From the NCBI GenBank assembly GCA_024690425.1, contig JAILCT010000192.1:1-30852 (forward strand): DNA of 30,852 bases, given 5' to 3'. The notes below the pieces were generated by a model that was given only the letters and a program-made list of their open reading frames with translations, was not told the DNA's origin and made no database searches. Positions 7,686 through 15,775 of this stretch are shown here, one piece after another. Every line of letters begins with the position of its first letter. Within the stretch, counting starts at the first letter, position 1. The stretch is from Lachnospiraceae bacterium. GTDB lineage: Bacteria > Bacillota_A > Clostridia > Lachnospirales > Lachnospiraceae. The position numbers were made by a program, and so were the translations under genes.

Positions 7686-9206
7686 ATGAAGCATTACAGG
7701 GATTATGTAAGTTTAAAGCTGTTAAATATGCTGTCGGAGTTTATTGCTGTTCTGGTCGCATATTTTGTATCGGGCGGAATAAGGTATTACCTGGGGCGTG
7801 ATTTTATCCGCATATTTGATATGCATGATGTTGCGGTCTTCATTCCCTTTGCCTTCATCTGTGGCCTGTTCAGCGTAATCTGCTATACGGTGTTCGGTGA
7901 TTATTCCACTGTAAGGGTTAAGAGCATCCGCCGCGAGATCACCCGGATAACATTTGTTCAGCTGTTCGTCGGGATCACTACGGCCGCAATGCTCTTCCTG
8001 GCAAGAGGCAGCCAGTTTTCACGTGTATGGCTGGTGATCTTCACCTTTACGGCGATAGTTTTTCTTGTTATCAAGAGAGTGATCTTTTCGGCATACAGCC
8101 TGTATTACAGCAGGAAGCACCAGGGACTGGCCAGGGTTCTTATCATCGGCGAAGGAAGTAATGCAAGGCGTTATTACAGGGGACTTGAGAAGGCTATCCA
8201 CAGAGAGTGTGAATATGCCGGACATCTTGCAGCTGCCGAGGACACATCCATTCCGGGTTATCTGGGTACCTATGACATGATCGATGAGATCATTGACAGG
8301 ACCGGTGCGGATGAAGCTGTCATATGTTCCGAATTTGAAGAGAAGGTGCTTAACAGGCTTCTTATCGCCTGCGCCATAAAGAGTGTTGTGGTATATATCA
8401 TACCTTCATACAATGATTACCTCAGCGGAGGCCGGATCCTGTCAACGTACGGCGATCTTAACATGGTGGAGGTGACGGCACTCAGGGTAGATAACATACT
8501 CGGAGTAAATATTGCGGTTACCAATATGGAATCCACCATACATGAGCTTACCGAGAAGAGGAACGAGTGGAAGGGCCAGTATATCTGCGTATCCAATGTT
8601 CATACCACCGTAATGGCTCATGAGAATCCGGAATACATGAAGATTCAGAACGAAGCAGTCATGGCTCTTCCGGATGGAAGCCCCCTGTCTTCATACAGCC
8701 GTGAGAATGGAAAATCAAACGCAAGAAGAGTCACAGGCCCGGATCTTATGAGGGAGCTCCTTTCAAGGAGCGGTGAACACGGTTTTACCCATTTTTTCTA
8801 TGGTTCCACACAGGACACGCTTGACCGGTTAAGAGTAAGGATTGAAGAGAGGTATCCTGATGCGAAGATAGTCGGAATGATATCACCCCCTTTCAGAGAG
8901 CTTACACCTGAAGAGGATGAGGCTTATGTTAAGCAGATAAATGATGCGGCTCCTGACTTTGTATGGGTAGGACTGGGAGCACCCAAGCAGGAGATATGGA
9001 TGGCTGCTCATAAGGGCAGGGTCAATTCCATCATGATAGGTGTGGGTGCGGCATTTGCTTTTGAGAGCGGCATGACGAAACGGGCACCCAAATGGGTTCA
9101 GAACATGAAGCTTGAGTGGTTCTACAGGATGCTGCAGGACCCCAAGAGGCTTTTCAAAAGGTATTTTGTCACCAATATCAAGTATCTGTGGCTGACAAGG
9201 AAATGA
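7686..9206 (+). CDS. Fusion: glycosylphosphotransferase N-terminal half + WecG/TagA/CpsF glycosyltransferase
   Basis: Probably adds the second sugar to the lipid-linked intermediate made by the preceding gene product. In 506 residues two units are joined. Residues 1-275 look like the non-catalytic half of a WbaP-type enzyme: four membrane helices near 12-30, 49-70, 92-107 and 113-135, then a Rossmann-like stretch starting VLIIGEGSNARR (151-162). From about 280 the bacterial sugar transferase domain expected there is absent. Instead there is a complete WecG/TagA/CpsF (GT26) domain: SNVHTTVM, ALPDGSPL (D330 at the likely catalytic position), RRVTGPDLM, WVGLGAPKQEIW, and the C-terminal membrane-association region KWVQNMKLEWFYRMLQDPKR. 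The frame is continuous, so this is a real fusion. AAAGGT lies just before the ATG. Related enzymes use UDP-ManNAc, UDP-ManNAcA or UDP-Glc; the donor here is unknown. Confidence 0.9.
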   Translation: MKHYRDYVSLKLLNMLSEFIAVLVAYFVSGGIRYYLGRDFIRIFDMHDVAVFIPFAFICGLFSVICYTVFGDYSTVRVKSIRREITRITFVQLFVGITTAAMLFLARGSQFSRVWLVIFTFTAIVFLVIKRVIFSAYSLYYSRKHQGLARVLIIGEGSNARRYYRGLEKAIHRECEYAGHLAAAEDTSIPGYLGTYDMIDEIIDRTGADEAVICSEFEEKVLNRLLIACAIKSVVVYIIPSYNDYLSGGRILSTYGDLNMVEVTALRVDNILGVNIAVTNMESTIHELTEKRNEWKGQYICVSNVHTTVMAHENPEYMKIQNEAVMALPDGSPLSSYSRENGKSNARRVTGPDLMRELLSRSGEHGFTHFFYGSTQDTLDRLRVRIEERYPDAKIVGMISPPFRELTPEEDEAYVKQINDAAPDFVWVGLGAPKQEIWMAAHKGRVNSIMIGVGAAFAFESGMTKRAPKWVQNMKLEWFYRMLQDPKRLFKRYFVTNIKYLWLTRK

Positions 9207-9221
9207 TAATAAGGAGTATGA

Positions 9222-9956
9222 ATGGAAGCAGTTAGTTTATTAAGGCAAAATCTCTTTGCCGCGATAATAATTTCAATAATCGTAGGATATCTGACCGGAT
9301 GCATTAATTTGTCCTATCTTATTGGGAAGCTTAAAGGCTTTGACATAAGGGAGCATGGTTCGGGAAATGCGGGAGCATCCAATGTCGTGATCACGATGGG
9401 CAAAAAGGCGGGAGCCTTTGTTGCACTGTTTGATATATTCAAGGCTTACTTTGCGATAAGGTTAACAACTCTTGCTTTTCAGGATATCTTTATCATAGGA
9501 GCCATAACCGGGGTCTCGGTTATCCTTGGACATATTTTCCCGTTTTACATGGGATTTAAGGGCGGTAAGGGATTTGCATCGCTTGGAGGATCGATACTTG
9601 CACTTGATTACAGGCTTTTCTTTGTCCTGCTTATCCTCACGATCTTTATCGTATTTGTATCCAACTATATCTGTTTCGGGCCGACCAGCATATCGGTGAT
9701 CTTCCCGATCGTCTATGGATATATGAACAGGGAAGCAGGAGGATGGTATGCAATGCTTGTCTTCTTTGTGGCGACAGTTGCGATATGCTACCGGCACAGA
9801 GAGAACTTCCGAAGGATCCGGGAAGGCAATGAGCTTAAGTTCTCATTTTTGTGGAATCGTAAGGCTGAAGCAGACAGGTTCGGGGTTGAGAACGATGACG
9901 GATATACATATCCGTTCGAGATGGAAGAAGATGGAGCGATAAAACACAAAGAGTAA
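9222..9956 (+). CDS. plsY: Glycerol-3-phosphate acyltransferase PlsY
   Basis: Transfers an acyl group from acyl-phosphate to glycerol-3-phosphate, the first step of phosphatidic acid synthesis in most Gram-positives. It is an integral membrane protein of 244 residues. All three PlsY motifs are present: REHGSGNAGASNV, GHIFPFYMGFKGGKGFA, and the C-terminal HRENFRRIREGNELKF. Beyond motif 3 there is an acidic cytoplasmic tail of about 35 residues, longer than in most PlsY proteins (about 200). AAGGAG at 9211-9216 sets the ATG at 9222. It lies 15 bases after the fusion gene, so it is probably in the same operon as the two glycan genes. Function is confident; a link to glycan synthesis is only by position. 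Confidence 0.95.
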   Translation: MEAVSLLRQNLFAAIIISIIVGYLTGCINLSYLIGKLKGFDIREHGSGNAGASNVVITMGKKAGAFVALFDIFKAYFAIRLTTLAFQDIFIIGAITGVSVILGHIFPFYMGFKGGKGFASLGGSILALDYRLFFVLLILTIFIVFVSNYICFGPTSISVIFPIVYGYMNREAGGWYAMLVFFVATVAICYRHRENFRRIREGNELKFSFLWNRKAEADRFGVENDDGYTYPFEMEEDGAIKHKE

Positions 9957-9973
9957 AAATGTAAAGAAAAAAT

Positions 9974-10010
9974 AAGGGGACGGTCCTTAAGTCAAAAGAA
10001 CCGTCCCCTT
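9974..10010 (-). terminator. Strong hairpin terminator between convergent genes
   Basis: AAGGGGACGGT (9974-9984) is perfectly complementary to ACCGTCCCCTT (10000-10010), and the stem extends inward after one mismatch. Read on the minus strand it is followed by ATTTTTTC, making it the terminator of the foldase gene ending at 10023. Read on the plus strand the tail is weaker but could still stop the plsY transcript. The arm contains the same GGGGACGGTTC core (minus strand) as the repeats at 2242 and 3879. Confidence 0.9.
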
Positions 10011-10022
10011 GTCTTATGTATA

Positions 10023-11234
10023 TTATTCTACTTTTGCATTATCCTTAACTACCTGGATTGCCTTATCCTTATACAGCGACTGGATCAAATAAGGATCACC
10101 GTACTGGCTCTTTCTGTCTGTGTAGATCTGCTCGTAGTCATCGATGTCCTTGATGCTGTCCATATAATCATCCAGCGTGCATCTTATGCCTTCCTTCTCC
10201 ATGATGGCCTGGTATGTGAGGACATCCTTCTCGGTCTCCTTACAGGTATCGACAAGGCTCTTATCGTATTCTTCCTCAGACATTCCTTCGTAATCATAGA
10301 AGTCCTTGTAATCCATTCCATACTGGGCATACATATCCTTCATATAACTGAAGTTTAGCATCTCGGTGTTCTTGTGGATTGCTTTAAGGTGCTTAAGATA
10401 TCTGCCGGGATAGTTGGTAACCGTGGTATTGTCTTTCAGATAATTATCAATCCACTCGGTCAGGTTGCTCTCATAGTGGGTATCCTTCAAGTACTGCTTG
10501 TATTCCTCGACGGTGGTTGCCTTGTCTGCAAGGTATGCGGTAACAAAGTCGTCGGTGAACTCGGGAGCGATATATATACCGTTTATCGTACAGTCAAACT
10601 GTGCATCCTTGCCTGCAAGATCCGCTGTCTGGTAATCATCGGGGAAAGTCACATTAACCTTAACATTATCGCCCACACCTGAACCTATGAGCTGCTGCTC
10701 AAAGTCATCAATGAATGTTCCCGAACCGATCGTAAGATCCGAGCCCTGGCCGCCTGAATTGCCTCCCTCAAACTCAACACCGTCTATGGTTCCGACGTAA
10801 TCAAGATTTATCTTGTCTCCGTCTTCTATTTTCTTATCCGTATCGGTGGAGAGCTCCATATGCTGTTCCAACTGTGATTTGATATCGGACTGAACGTCTT
10901 CATCAGAGTATTCGAGCTCGCTCTTTGGTATTTTAACACCCTTGTATTCGGGAAGGGTCACACATGATGCTGCGTTGATCCCCTTGACATAACCGTTGTC
11001 GTCAAGATACCTGGAATAATCAGAGCTTGGGCTTACGCTGTTATAAGCCTTAACAGCAGCTGCGGATATAAGATATATTATACCGGCTGCAACAAGTGTA
11101 AGGATGACACAGCTTATTATCCTGCCGGTGAGGGCCGAGCGTTTGGCCTTTTTATTCTGATTGGCGCGGTCAATGCGCTTTTTCATACTCTTGCTGACAT
11201 TCTCAGCAGTGTTCTCATCATTTTTGATTCCCAT
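10023..11234 (-). CDS. Membrane-anchored trigger-factor/FKBP-like foldase
   Basis: A 403-residue protein with a charged cytoplasmic N-terminus, one membrane helix (about 37-61), and the rest predicted outside the cell. Residues 138-221 form an FKBP-type peptidyl-prolyl isomerase domain: GDKINLDYVGTIDGVEFEGG, LTIGSGTFIDDFEQQLIGSG, VNVTFPDDY. Residues 223 to the end are helical and acidic and resemble the trigger factor C-terminal chaperone domain. The ribosome-binding domain of true trigger factor (GFRxGxxP) is missing, so this is not Tig; a foldase for secreted proteins is likely. CGGAGG lies about 10 bases before the ATG. The gene has its own promoter-like sequence and the terminator at 9974-10010. 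Isomerase activity is not certain, since several FKBP active-site aromatics are not obvious. Confidence 0.85.
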   Translation of the reverse strand: MGIKNDENTAENVSKSMKKRIDRANQNKKAKRSALTGRIISCVILTLVAAGIIYLISAAAVKAYNSVSPSSDYSRYLDDNGYVKGINAASCVTLPEYKGVKIPKSELEYSDEDVQSDIKSQLEQHMELSTDTDKKIEDGDKINLDYVGTIDGVEFEGGNSGGQGSDLTIGSGTFIDDFEQQLIGSGVGDNVKVNVTFPDDYQTADLAGKDAQFDCTINGIYIAPEFTDDFVTAYLADKATTVEEYKQYLKDTHYESNLTEWIDNYLKDNTTVTNYPGRYLKHLKAIHKNTEMLNFSYMKDMYAQYGMDYKDFYDYEGMSEEEYDKSLVDTCKETEKDVLTYQAIMEKEGIRCTLDDYMDSIKDIDDYEQIYTDRKSQYGDPYLIQSLYKDKAIQVVKDNAKVE

Positions 11235-11281
11235 TTGAAAAAACCTCCGAAAAATTATTACAACATTAAATAGTTTAACTC

Positions 11282-11307
11282 ATTATACGAATATTTTAAA
11301 TAGTCAA
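11282..11307 (-). promoter_or_regulatory. Possible promoter of the foldase gene
   Basis: On the minus strand TATAAT (11287-11282) lies downstream of TTGACT (11307-11302), with a spacing of only 14 bases. The -10 box is perfect but the spacing is poor. The predicted leader is about 40 bases. Confidence 0.4.
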
Positions 11308-11318
11308 ATGTGAAACTT

Positions 11319-13001
11319 TTATGTATCTTCCGATAATGCATCGGGATTACGTCTTACCCACTCGCACAGGGCTATCACACAGAATATCATGGGAGTGCAC
11401 AGGATCTGCTGATAACAGAAGAGGTTATGGAAGAAATAACCGAAGACAGCCGATATTCCGGCAACCATGACAGGATTGCTCCTGCTTCTCATAAAGACTA
11501 TTACAGAACTTATAAATATACCCAGATAGGATATAAAACCCAGTATCCCCTCATTAAAGAGCATGTTCAGCCATTCGTTGTGACAGCAGACGACGATCTC
11601 CCCTGCCCAAAAGTCCCTGAGCATGGATGAGCGCGGTTCCGATGCATAAGCAACCGTCACATAACAGTCGGGTCCGGGTCCCGTAAGTGCCATTTTCCGC
11701 CACATGGGTTCGCGCATTATCTCTATGGTATTCCGCCAGGTATATCCCCTGTTGTTACCCCACCTGTCATCGAAAGTCAGATATTCGACTCCCTGAAGCA
11801 CATCAGTCGGAAGCATTCCTTTTGTGTTAAGATACCCTATAAGGATTCCAAGCGGCAGACATGCTATTACAAGTCCGACTACGATGTTGCGGACTTTCTT
11901 ATGATCATTTATTTTAAAAGAACCTTTTTCGAACAATTTACTTATATATATATAGAAGGCGATCAGAAGGACCAGCAATATCCATGTGACGGGTGATTTT
12001 GACACGAAGAAGGATAAGGAATCAAGCTCGCTCGCTCTATCGGGGAAGAGTATCTGAAAGATTCCTATAAGCTTCATTGCTCCGAGCATGATGATCATCA
12101 TCTCAAGGAAGTTAAGGAACCGGTCGTTATCCGCAAACGAGTATGCAAACATGACGGTGATGATCGATGCAAAGGCAAGATAGGCAGAGTCACTGTTCTG
12201 GGTAACAAAGGTGGCGCCGCCGACAGCAACAAAAAAACCGAGCAGCACTCCCGTGAATATCTTTTTACGGTCCCTGAACATAAAGAAGGACATGCCGACG
12301 GGCAGGATCACAACCATGAAACTTGAGTACCATGAGGACTGCCCAAGGGTTGAGAGGAACTTGAGCATATGATATTCCTGAAGGTCTTCGTAAAGGCCGA
12401 GCGGATCTATATGGAATCGGTGAAGAATACCGAGAAAGAAAACAATAAATGCGCTTGAGAGCATGATGGAAAGCAGATCCATACGCCAGCTCTTCATAAA
12501 TAGCCTTGAGACAAAGAAATAGACAGCCACAAACATGAGCTGGGAACGCAGCCCCATATTCCATCCGCTGTAACCCTCCCAAGGCAGATTTACAACTGGG
12601 TGTTCAGCACTTCCGCCAAAAAGATAGAAAACAGGGAAGTCTCCCGTCCTGTTCGGAGATAAAAGAAATGAAAGGATGGAAACTGCTGCAAAAGCGATCA
12701 CAAACCAGTCGATAAGAGAAAGAGAATGTATAAAAGCCTTTATCGACGGAAGGTTTATCTTTTTTTCCTTAAAAAGAGTAAGGAGATATACAGCCAGCAT
12801 TATGAAGGCAAAAGTCAGAAATGACACCGTTATGTACATGAACATCGAATACTTGAAATCACCTATATCATAGTACTTATTGTGATAAAACAGGGGCATT
12901 GCCAGAAAAAATACGCACAGATAGGTTGATACGAGTATCCTGAAAATGTACAGCGTGATCTCCGAGGCTGACATGGGCTTGGTTTTGTTTTTTTTGCTCA
13001 T
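11319..13001 (-). CDS. O-antigen ligase/Wzy-like polytopic membrane protein
   Basis: A 560-residue protein with about a dozen hydrophobic segments and a large hydrophilic loop (about residues 391-475) before the last helices, the layout of the Wzy/WaaL/RfaL (O-antigen ligase) superfamily. The loop carries the usual features: RGYTWRNTIEIM, a GPGPDCY turn, and CCHNEWLNMLFNEGILG, whose His474 matches the conserved catalytic-loop histidine. Such proteins polymerise or transfer lipid-linked glycans outside the membrane. In a Gram-positive this would be polymerisation of a surface polysaccharide or its attachment to a carrier. No lipid A genes are present. The gene is 84 bases upstream of the foldase gene on the same strand and has its own promoter at 13041-13069. 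Specific acceptor and donor are unknown. Confidence 0.85.
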   Translation of the reverse strand: MSKKNKTKPMSASEITLYIFRILVSTYLCVFFLAMPLFYHNKYYDIGDFKYSMFMYITVSFLTFAFIMLAVYLLTLFKEKKINLPSIKAFIHSLSLIDWFVIAFAAVSILSFLLSPNRTGDFPVFYLFGGSAEHPVVNLPWEGYSGWNMGLRSQLMFVAVYFFVSRLFMKSWRMDLLSIMLSSAFIVFFLGILHRFHIDPLGLYEDLQEYHMLKFLSTLGQSSWYSSFMVVILPVGMSFFMFRDRKKIFTGVLLGFFVAVGGATFVTQNSDSAYLAFASIITVMFAYSFADNDRFLNFLEMMIIMLGAMKLIGIFQILFPDRASELDSLSFFVSKSPVTWILLVLLIAFYIYISKLFEKGSFKINDHKKVRNIVVGLVIACLPLGILIGYLNTKGMLPTDVLQGVEYLTFDDRWGNNRGYTWRNTIEIMREPMWRKMALTGPGPDCYVTVAYASEPRSSMLRDFWAGEIVVCCHNEWLNMLFNEGILGFISYLGIFISSVIVFMRSRSNPVMVAGISAVFGYFFHNLFCYQQILCTPMIFCVIALCEWVRRNPDALSEDT

Positions 13002-13040
13002 TGATGACTCCTTAAAGAGATTCTATAAAACACAAAGTAT

Positions 13041-13069
13041 AGTATACATCCAAATACTGTTGTTGTCAC
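13041..13069 (-). promoter_or_regulatory. Promoter of the O-antigen ligase-like gene
   Basis: On the minus strand GTGACA (13069-13064), a 17-base spacer, then TATACT (13046-13041). The predicted start is near 13034, giving a leader of about 33 bases. It is divergent from the plus-strand promoter at 13101-13129; the two -35 boxes are only about 31 bases apart. Confidence 0.65.
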
Positions 13070-13100
13070 ATTTATTTCGGGTTACTGTGAGTGCTTCGCA

Positions 13101-13129
13101 TTTACAGTATCCTATATTTCGGATATAAT
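13101..13129 (+). promoter_or_regulatory. Promoter of the six-gene Sel1-to-sirtuin operon
   Basis: TTTACA (13101-13106), 17 bases, TATAAT (13124-13129): a near-consensus sigma-A promoter. The predicted start near 13136 lies downstream of a possible TTG start at 13132 and so supports the ATG at 13156. No other good promoter is seen before 19339. Confidence 0.75.
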
Positions 13130-13155
13130 AATTGTCGGAGAAGGGAGGCGGGGGA

Positions 13156-14223
13156 ATGAGCAGATTTGTATGTGATGATACATATCTTGACGACATGAAG
13201 GAATACACAGGGAGCGTACTTGAGAAGCACGGTGTTTCATCAAGGTCGGCAGAGAGGGAGATCATGATCCTGGCAGAATCCGGCAACACGGTAGCCCTTA
13301 AGCTGTATGCGGATATGATCTTCTATAAGAGGGTTTTACGGAAGAATCCATACAGGGATGCTTTCTCCCTGTATCTGAAGTCGGCCGGGATAAGGGTCGA
13401 TGAATCGGGAATGTGGAAGGCTTCAAAACGGGCATATCCTCCTGCATACTGGATGACGGCTTTCTGCCTTGTCAATTACAGAAGGGGTTCATTCCTGACA
13501 GGGTGTGAAGAGATAGATACCATAGAAGATATGACTGTTCCCGAGAGGCTGTCAATGGCCATCGAGCTTGCAGCGGCAAGCCTTGAACATGCACAGGTTC
13601 CGGGTGCGGTAAACCTTATAGGCAGGATCCTGTATGAAGCCTCGGGATCGGAGAAGCTCTATGACGAACTCAGGGATGCGATACAGGAGGAAATAGCGGA
13701 CAGGACATTTGAAGGGATCAACCTTAAAACCGGGCCCTGCAACAGCGAACTGACCCTCAGGGATGCGGCAGAGAAGTTCTTCAAGGCGGCTGCCGATAAC
13801 GGATATGTTTATGCGGCCAATAATCTTGCGGTACGGGAAGCGGACAGGATATCCCAGATGCCGGATGATGTAGATGCGGGCGAAGTTGCAGATGCGGTTG
13901 AGAGATACATCGGATACCTTAAGATGTCAGCCGACAGGTACGAACCGTATGCGGCCAACCGCTTAGGACTCTTCTACATGACGGGAGAGATAAAGGGCAA
14001 GGGGGGAAGCTCGTACCATAAGGAATATACAGACACCGCTCTTGCAAGGGAATACTTTAACAAGGCAACCGTGTGTCCCGATGCCAATTCTGCCTGGGCA
14101 TTCTTTAACCTTATTAAGTACTTCCACAGGGATTATGATAATGATATAGAACATATGAATGAACATATGGATTATATAAAAGAACTGAATTCCCATGTCT
14201 ACGGACTGGCAATGGAATTGTAA
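13156..14223 (+). CDS. Sel1-like repeat protein, function unknown
   Basis: A soluble 355-residue helical protein without signal peptide or membrane segment. Sel1-like/TPR-like helical pairs are recognisable in the C-terminal half: AAEKFFKAAADNGYVYAANN, then YLKMSADRYEPYAANRLGLFY, then AREYFNKATVCPDANSAWAF. A looser version, ILAESGNTVALKLYADMIF, lies near the N-terminus. Such repeats are protein-protein scaffolds and do not imply a reaction. The ATG at 13156 follows GGAGG with 7-base spacing. An in-frame TTG at 13132 would lie upstream of the predicted transcription start and is rejected. It is the first gene of a tightly packed set and is followed after 14 bases by the antiporter gene. It may organise partners encoded in the same operon; that is inference. 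Confidence 0.8.
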   Translation: MSRFVCDDTYLDDMKEYTGSVLEKHGVSSRSAEREIMILAESGNTVALKLYADMIFYKRVLRKNPYRDAFSLYLKSAGIRVDESGMWKASKRAYPPAYWMTAFCLVNYRRGSFLTGCEEIDTIEDMTVPERLSMAIELAAASLEHAQVPGAVNLIGRILYEASGSEKLYDELRDAIQEEIADRTFEGINLKTGPCNSELTLRDAAEKFFKAAADNGYVYAANNLAVREADRISQMPDDVDAGEVADAVERYIGYLKMSADRYEPYAANRLGLFYMTGEIKGKGGSSYHKEYTDTALAREYFNKATVCPDANSAWAFFNLIKYFHRDYDNDIEHMNEHMDYIKELNSHVYGLAMEL

Positions 14224-14237
14224 AAGGGAGGAAAGAC

Positions 14238-15773
14238 ATGTTTGTAAACACTTTTTGGGCATTGGTGCCCCCGATCATCGCAATAGTTCTCGCGCTTATC
14301 ACGAAGGAAGTGTATTCATCACTATTTATCGGAATAGTGGCCGGAGGACTTCTGTATTCAGGCTTTTCCTTTAGCGGAACAATGCAGCATGTGTTTGTTG
14401 ACGGAATGATAGCACAGCTTTCGGATCCATGGAATGTCGGAATACTGATATTCCTTGTTGTACTGGGAAGCATAGTGATGCTTATGAACAGGGCGGGAGG
14501 CTCCGCTGCCTTCGGGCGCTTTGCCGTTGCCCATGTAAAGACAGCGGCCGGTGCCAAGATAGCAACGATATTCCTCGGAATCCTTATATTCATCGATGAT
14601 TATTTCAATTGCCTTACCGTGGGATCGGTCATGAGACCCCTTACCGACAAGCACAGGATATCGAGAGAGAAGCTGGCTTATCTTATTGATGCGACGGCAG
14701 CTCCGGTATGTATCATAGCCCCCATTTCTTCATGGGCAGCTGCCGTAACGGGATTTGTAGACGGGGCTAACGGACTTACACTTTTTATAAGAGCCATTCC
14801 CTATAACTTCTATGCCCTGCTCACCCTGGTCATGATGTTTGCACTTGCGATCACGGGAGTCGACTACGGTCCGATGAAGCTCGCCGAGATGAATAACATG
14901 CTAAACAGCAAGAAAGAAGATGCACCCCCGACAGAACATTCAAGCATAACAGGTGCCGAGGACCAACCCACCCCTCCCGTATCTGAGAAGGGTAAGGTGA
15001 TCCATCTTGTATTTCCCATAGTTGTTCTTATCATTTCCTGTGTTATCGGCATGATCTATACCGGCGGCTTTTTCGAGGGAGCAGGCTTTATAGAAGCCTT
15101 TTCGAATTCGGATGCTTCGGTGGGCCTTGTATACGGTTCGGTTGTTGCACTTGTACTTACCGTAGCCTTTATGCTTATAACAAGGGTGTTAAGCTTCAGT
15201 GAATGCATGAATGCGATTCCGGAAGGTTTTAAGAGTATGGTTCCGGCAATCCTGATCCTTACCTTTGCATGGACATTAAAGGCAATGACCGATTCACTGG
15301 GAGCCAAGGAATATGTTGCCGCTCAGGTTGAAATGATCGCAGGCAACCATGCACTTATGAGCATTCTTCCCGCTATTGTGTTCCTTATAGGAACGTTTCT
15401 TGCATTTGCGACCGGAACATCCTGGGGTACATTCGGTATCCTTATACCTATAGTTGTCAATGTATTTGGTGCAGACCTGTCAAATGAACTTATGATAATC
15501 GCAATATCCGCATGTATGGCAGGAGCCGTGTGCGGAGATCACTGCTCACCTATTTCGGATACGACCATTATGGCCAGCGCCGGAGCCCAGTGTAATCATA
15601 TAAGTCATGTATCGACCCAGCTGCCCTATGCATTTACAGCGGCAGCGGTATCATTTGTAACCTACATAGCAGCCGGGTTTATCAGAAGCTGGTTAATAAG
15701 CCTTCCGCTTGGCATCATACTTATGATAGGCTGCATATTTGTGATAAGATCCGTTGAAGCAAAGAAGGCATAA
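14238..15773 (+). CDS. NhaC-family Na+/H+ antiporter
   Basis: An integral membrane protein of 511 residues with around twelve hydrophobic segments. Family marks are IFIDDYFNCLTVGSVMRPLT with the paired acidic residues, TAAPVCIIAPISSWAA, ATGTSWGTFGILIPI, and near the end CGDHCSPISDTTIMASAGAQ. This is the Na_H_antiporter (PF03553) type, whose members exchange Na+ for H+ or sometimes Na+/malate for lactate/H+. A hydrophilic loop rich in Glu, Thr and Pro (about residues 222-252) interrupts the middle. GGGAGG precedes the ATG. The stop is two bases before the next ATG, so it is translated together with the acyl-transfer fusion protein. Exchange substrate is not predictable from sequence, and the reason for its place in this operon is unclear. 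Confidence 0.9.
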   Translation: MFVNTFWALVPPIIAIVLALITKEVYSSLFIGIVAGGLLYSGFSFSGTMQHVFVDGMIAQLSDPWNVGILIFLVVLGSIVMLMNRAGGSAAFGRFAVAHVKTAAGAKIATIFLGILIFIDDYFNCLTVGSVMRPLTDKHRISREKLAYLIDATAAPVCIIAPISSWAAAVTGFVDGANGLTLFIRAIPYNFYALLTLVMMFALAITGVDYGPMKLAEMNNMLNSKKEDAPPTEHSSITGAEDQPTPPVSEKGKVIHLVFPIVVLIISCVIGMIYTGGFFEGAGFIEAFSNSDASVGLVYGSVVALVLTVAFMLITRVLSFSECMNAIPEGFKSMVPAILILTFAWTLKAMTDSLGAKEYVAAQVEMIAGNHALMSILPAIVFLIGTFLAFATGTSWGTFGILIPIVVNVFGADLSNELMIIAISACMAGAVCGDHCSPISDTTIMASAGAQCNHISHVSTQLPYAFTAAAVSFVTYIAAGFIRSWLISLPLGIILMIGCIFVIRSVEAKKA

Positions 15774-15775
15774 AG

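Noticed and set aside
13132..13155. TTG start adding eight residues to the Sel1-like protein
   Set aside because: It lies upstream of the predicted transcription start (about 13136), and the GGAGG site is spaced for the ATG at 13156; the extra residues would be coded by that ribosome binding site.
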